Shown here: piece after piece, positions 58,690-58,991 of the stretch
Numbering within the stretch: position 1 is the first letter of the stretch
Layout of the letters: the number at the start of each line of letters is the position of its first letter
DNA from: an uncultured Synergistales bacterium
Lineage (GTDB): Bacteria; Synergistota; Synergistia; Synergistales; Aminobacteriaceae
Length of the DNA: 58,991 nucleotides
Assembly: GCA_905233215.1 (NCBI GenBank)
Contig: CAJODC010000001.1
Span: 1 to 58,991 of the forward strand
Direction: 5' to 3'
Made by a program: the position numbers and the translations under genes
Notes under the pieces: model-generated
What the model was told of the DNA's origin: nothing
The model's input: only the letters and a program-made list of their open reading frames with translations
The model's database searches: none

Positions 58690-58991
58690 TGTGAACTACT
58701 CCCCCTTACGGTTATGGGAGCTTCCTAATTCAACGAGGCTGCGCCGCGATGTTCTGCCAGCGTCTTACGTCCTCTCCAAAGGCGTTAATTTCCTACGTCC
58801 CATAGGTATTTTATTCTTTTTGAGTGCTTTCTTCCTTCTTAGACGGAGCGTTCTGCTGTCCTAGTGGCTGGCTTGCGGTTTTCCGAGCATCTCCAGAAGC
58901 GTCCATTTCCTTGCTGACTCAGTGGTATTTTGTTTTGTTACTCTCTTGTCTTTTTCTGCTCGACCCAAATATTTTCTACACGTGCCACCCC
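58690..58991 (-). mobile_element. right end of an IS200/IS605-type (tnpB/omegaRNA) element, cut by the window edge
   Basis: On the minus strand it ends with GAAGCTCCCATAACCG, then GGGGGAGTAGTTCAC, i.e. a CTCCC/GGGAG hairpin (58699-58720) followed by TAGTTCAC. This is a common right end of tnpB elements. Inside there is no open frame; two degenerate copies of a block (GCGTNNATTTCC, then GGTATTTTNTT, about 118 bases apart) suggest structured RNA. The coding part must lie to the right. Confidence 0.5.

Overview
This 59-kb window reads as chromosome of an anaerobic, amino-acid-fermenting bacterium of the phylum Synergistota (Synergistaceae-like). Three signs agree: a secreted protein ending in a Synergist-CTERM sorting signal (Ser-rich tract, SGC, hydrophobic helix, basic tail) at 41872-42978; a glycine reductase locus (grdX-grdE-grdB) with a selenocysteine UGA; and a fused TRAP permease with two TAXI binding proteins. 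Other traits are moderate GC, frequent TTG starts, an envelope with outer-membrane efflux (TolC-like), flagellin, and rod-shape genes. The species cannot be named from the sequence alone.

Layout. 1-1600: two TerD-family genes (the first cut by the window edge) and a small antitoxin-like ORF with a GNAT protein, a likely toxin-antitoxin pair. 1.6-6.1 kb: TAXI-TRAP uptake operon and a TrpR-like (YerC) regulator. 6.1-6.4 kb: structured non-coding element that shares its terminal hairpin with an IS200/IS605-derived remnant at 54.8-55.1 kb. 6.4-10.7 kb: MscS-family channel and a divergent exported FMN/FAD flavoprotein reductase. 10.7-13.5 kb: small AtpZ-like membrane protein, rsmG, nitroreductase, IMP dehydrogenase (minus strand). 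13.6-23.2 kb: long plus-strand run tadA, recJ, rel, dtd, metallo-hydrolase, mreB, mreC, mreD and PBP2. 23.2-31.8 kb: beta-hydroxyacid dehydrogenase, glycosyltransferase, mfd, P-loop ATPase, exported FAD oxidoreductase, an unassigned RNA/small-ORF locus and BI-1. 32-34.5 kb: greA, a sugar-nucleotide epimerase, hemB. 34.5-38 kb: flagellin with a sigma-28-like promoter, aldo/keto reductase with ferredoxin-like tail, MerR regulator. 38-41.8 kb: decayed Rpn/PDDEXK gene with a duplicated tail, LplT-like MFS transporter, cysS. 41.8-45 kb: operon of TolC-like protein, transglycosylase and Synergist-CTERM protein. 45-48.5 kb: BaiN-type flavoprotein, coaX, dus, TSCPD protein and a coiled-coil protein. 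48.5-53.4 kb: glycine/alanine module: AGCS Na+ symporter behind a structured leader, glycine riboswitch, grdX, grdE, grdB (Sec). 53.4-59 kb: ADP-ribosylglycohydrolase, tRNA-Arg(CCG), unknown gene, IS-derived remnant, cobQ-like gene lacking its glutaminase domain, miaB, purB, and the end of an IS200/IS605-type element running off the right edge.

How the parts work together. The AGCS symporter and glycine reductase genes next to a glycine riboswitch form a substrate-sensing uptake and energy-conservation unit. The TAXI-TRAP operon, flavoprotein reductases and FAD oxidoreductase suggest periplasmic uptake and reduction of organic acids. The recJ-rel-dtd-mre block is core stress, quality-control and cell-shape machinery. 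The most unusual loci are the small-ORF/structured RNA locus at 30.8-31.1 kb, the leader before the AGCS symporter, the cobQ without glutaminase domain, and the decaying mobile or nuclease elements. All functions are assigned from sequence motifs read by eye; no database search was run.
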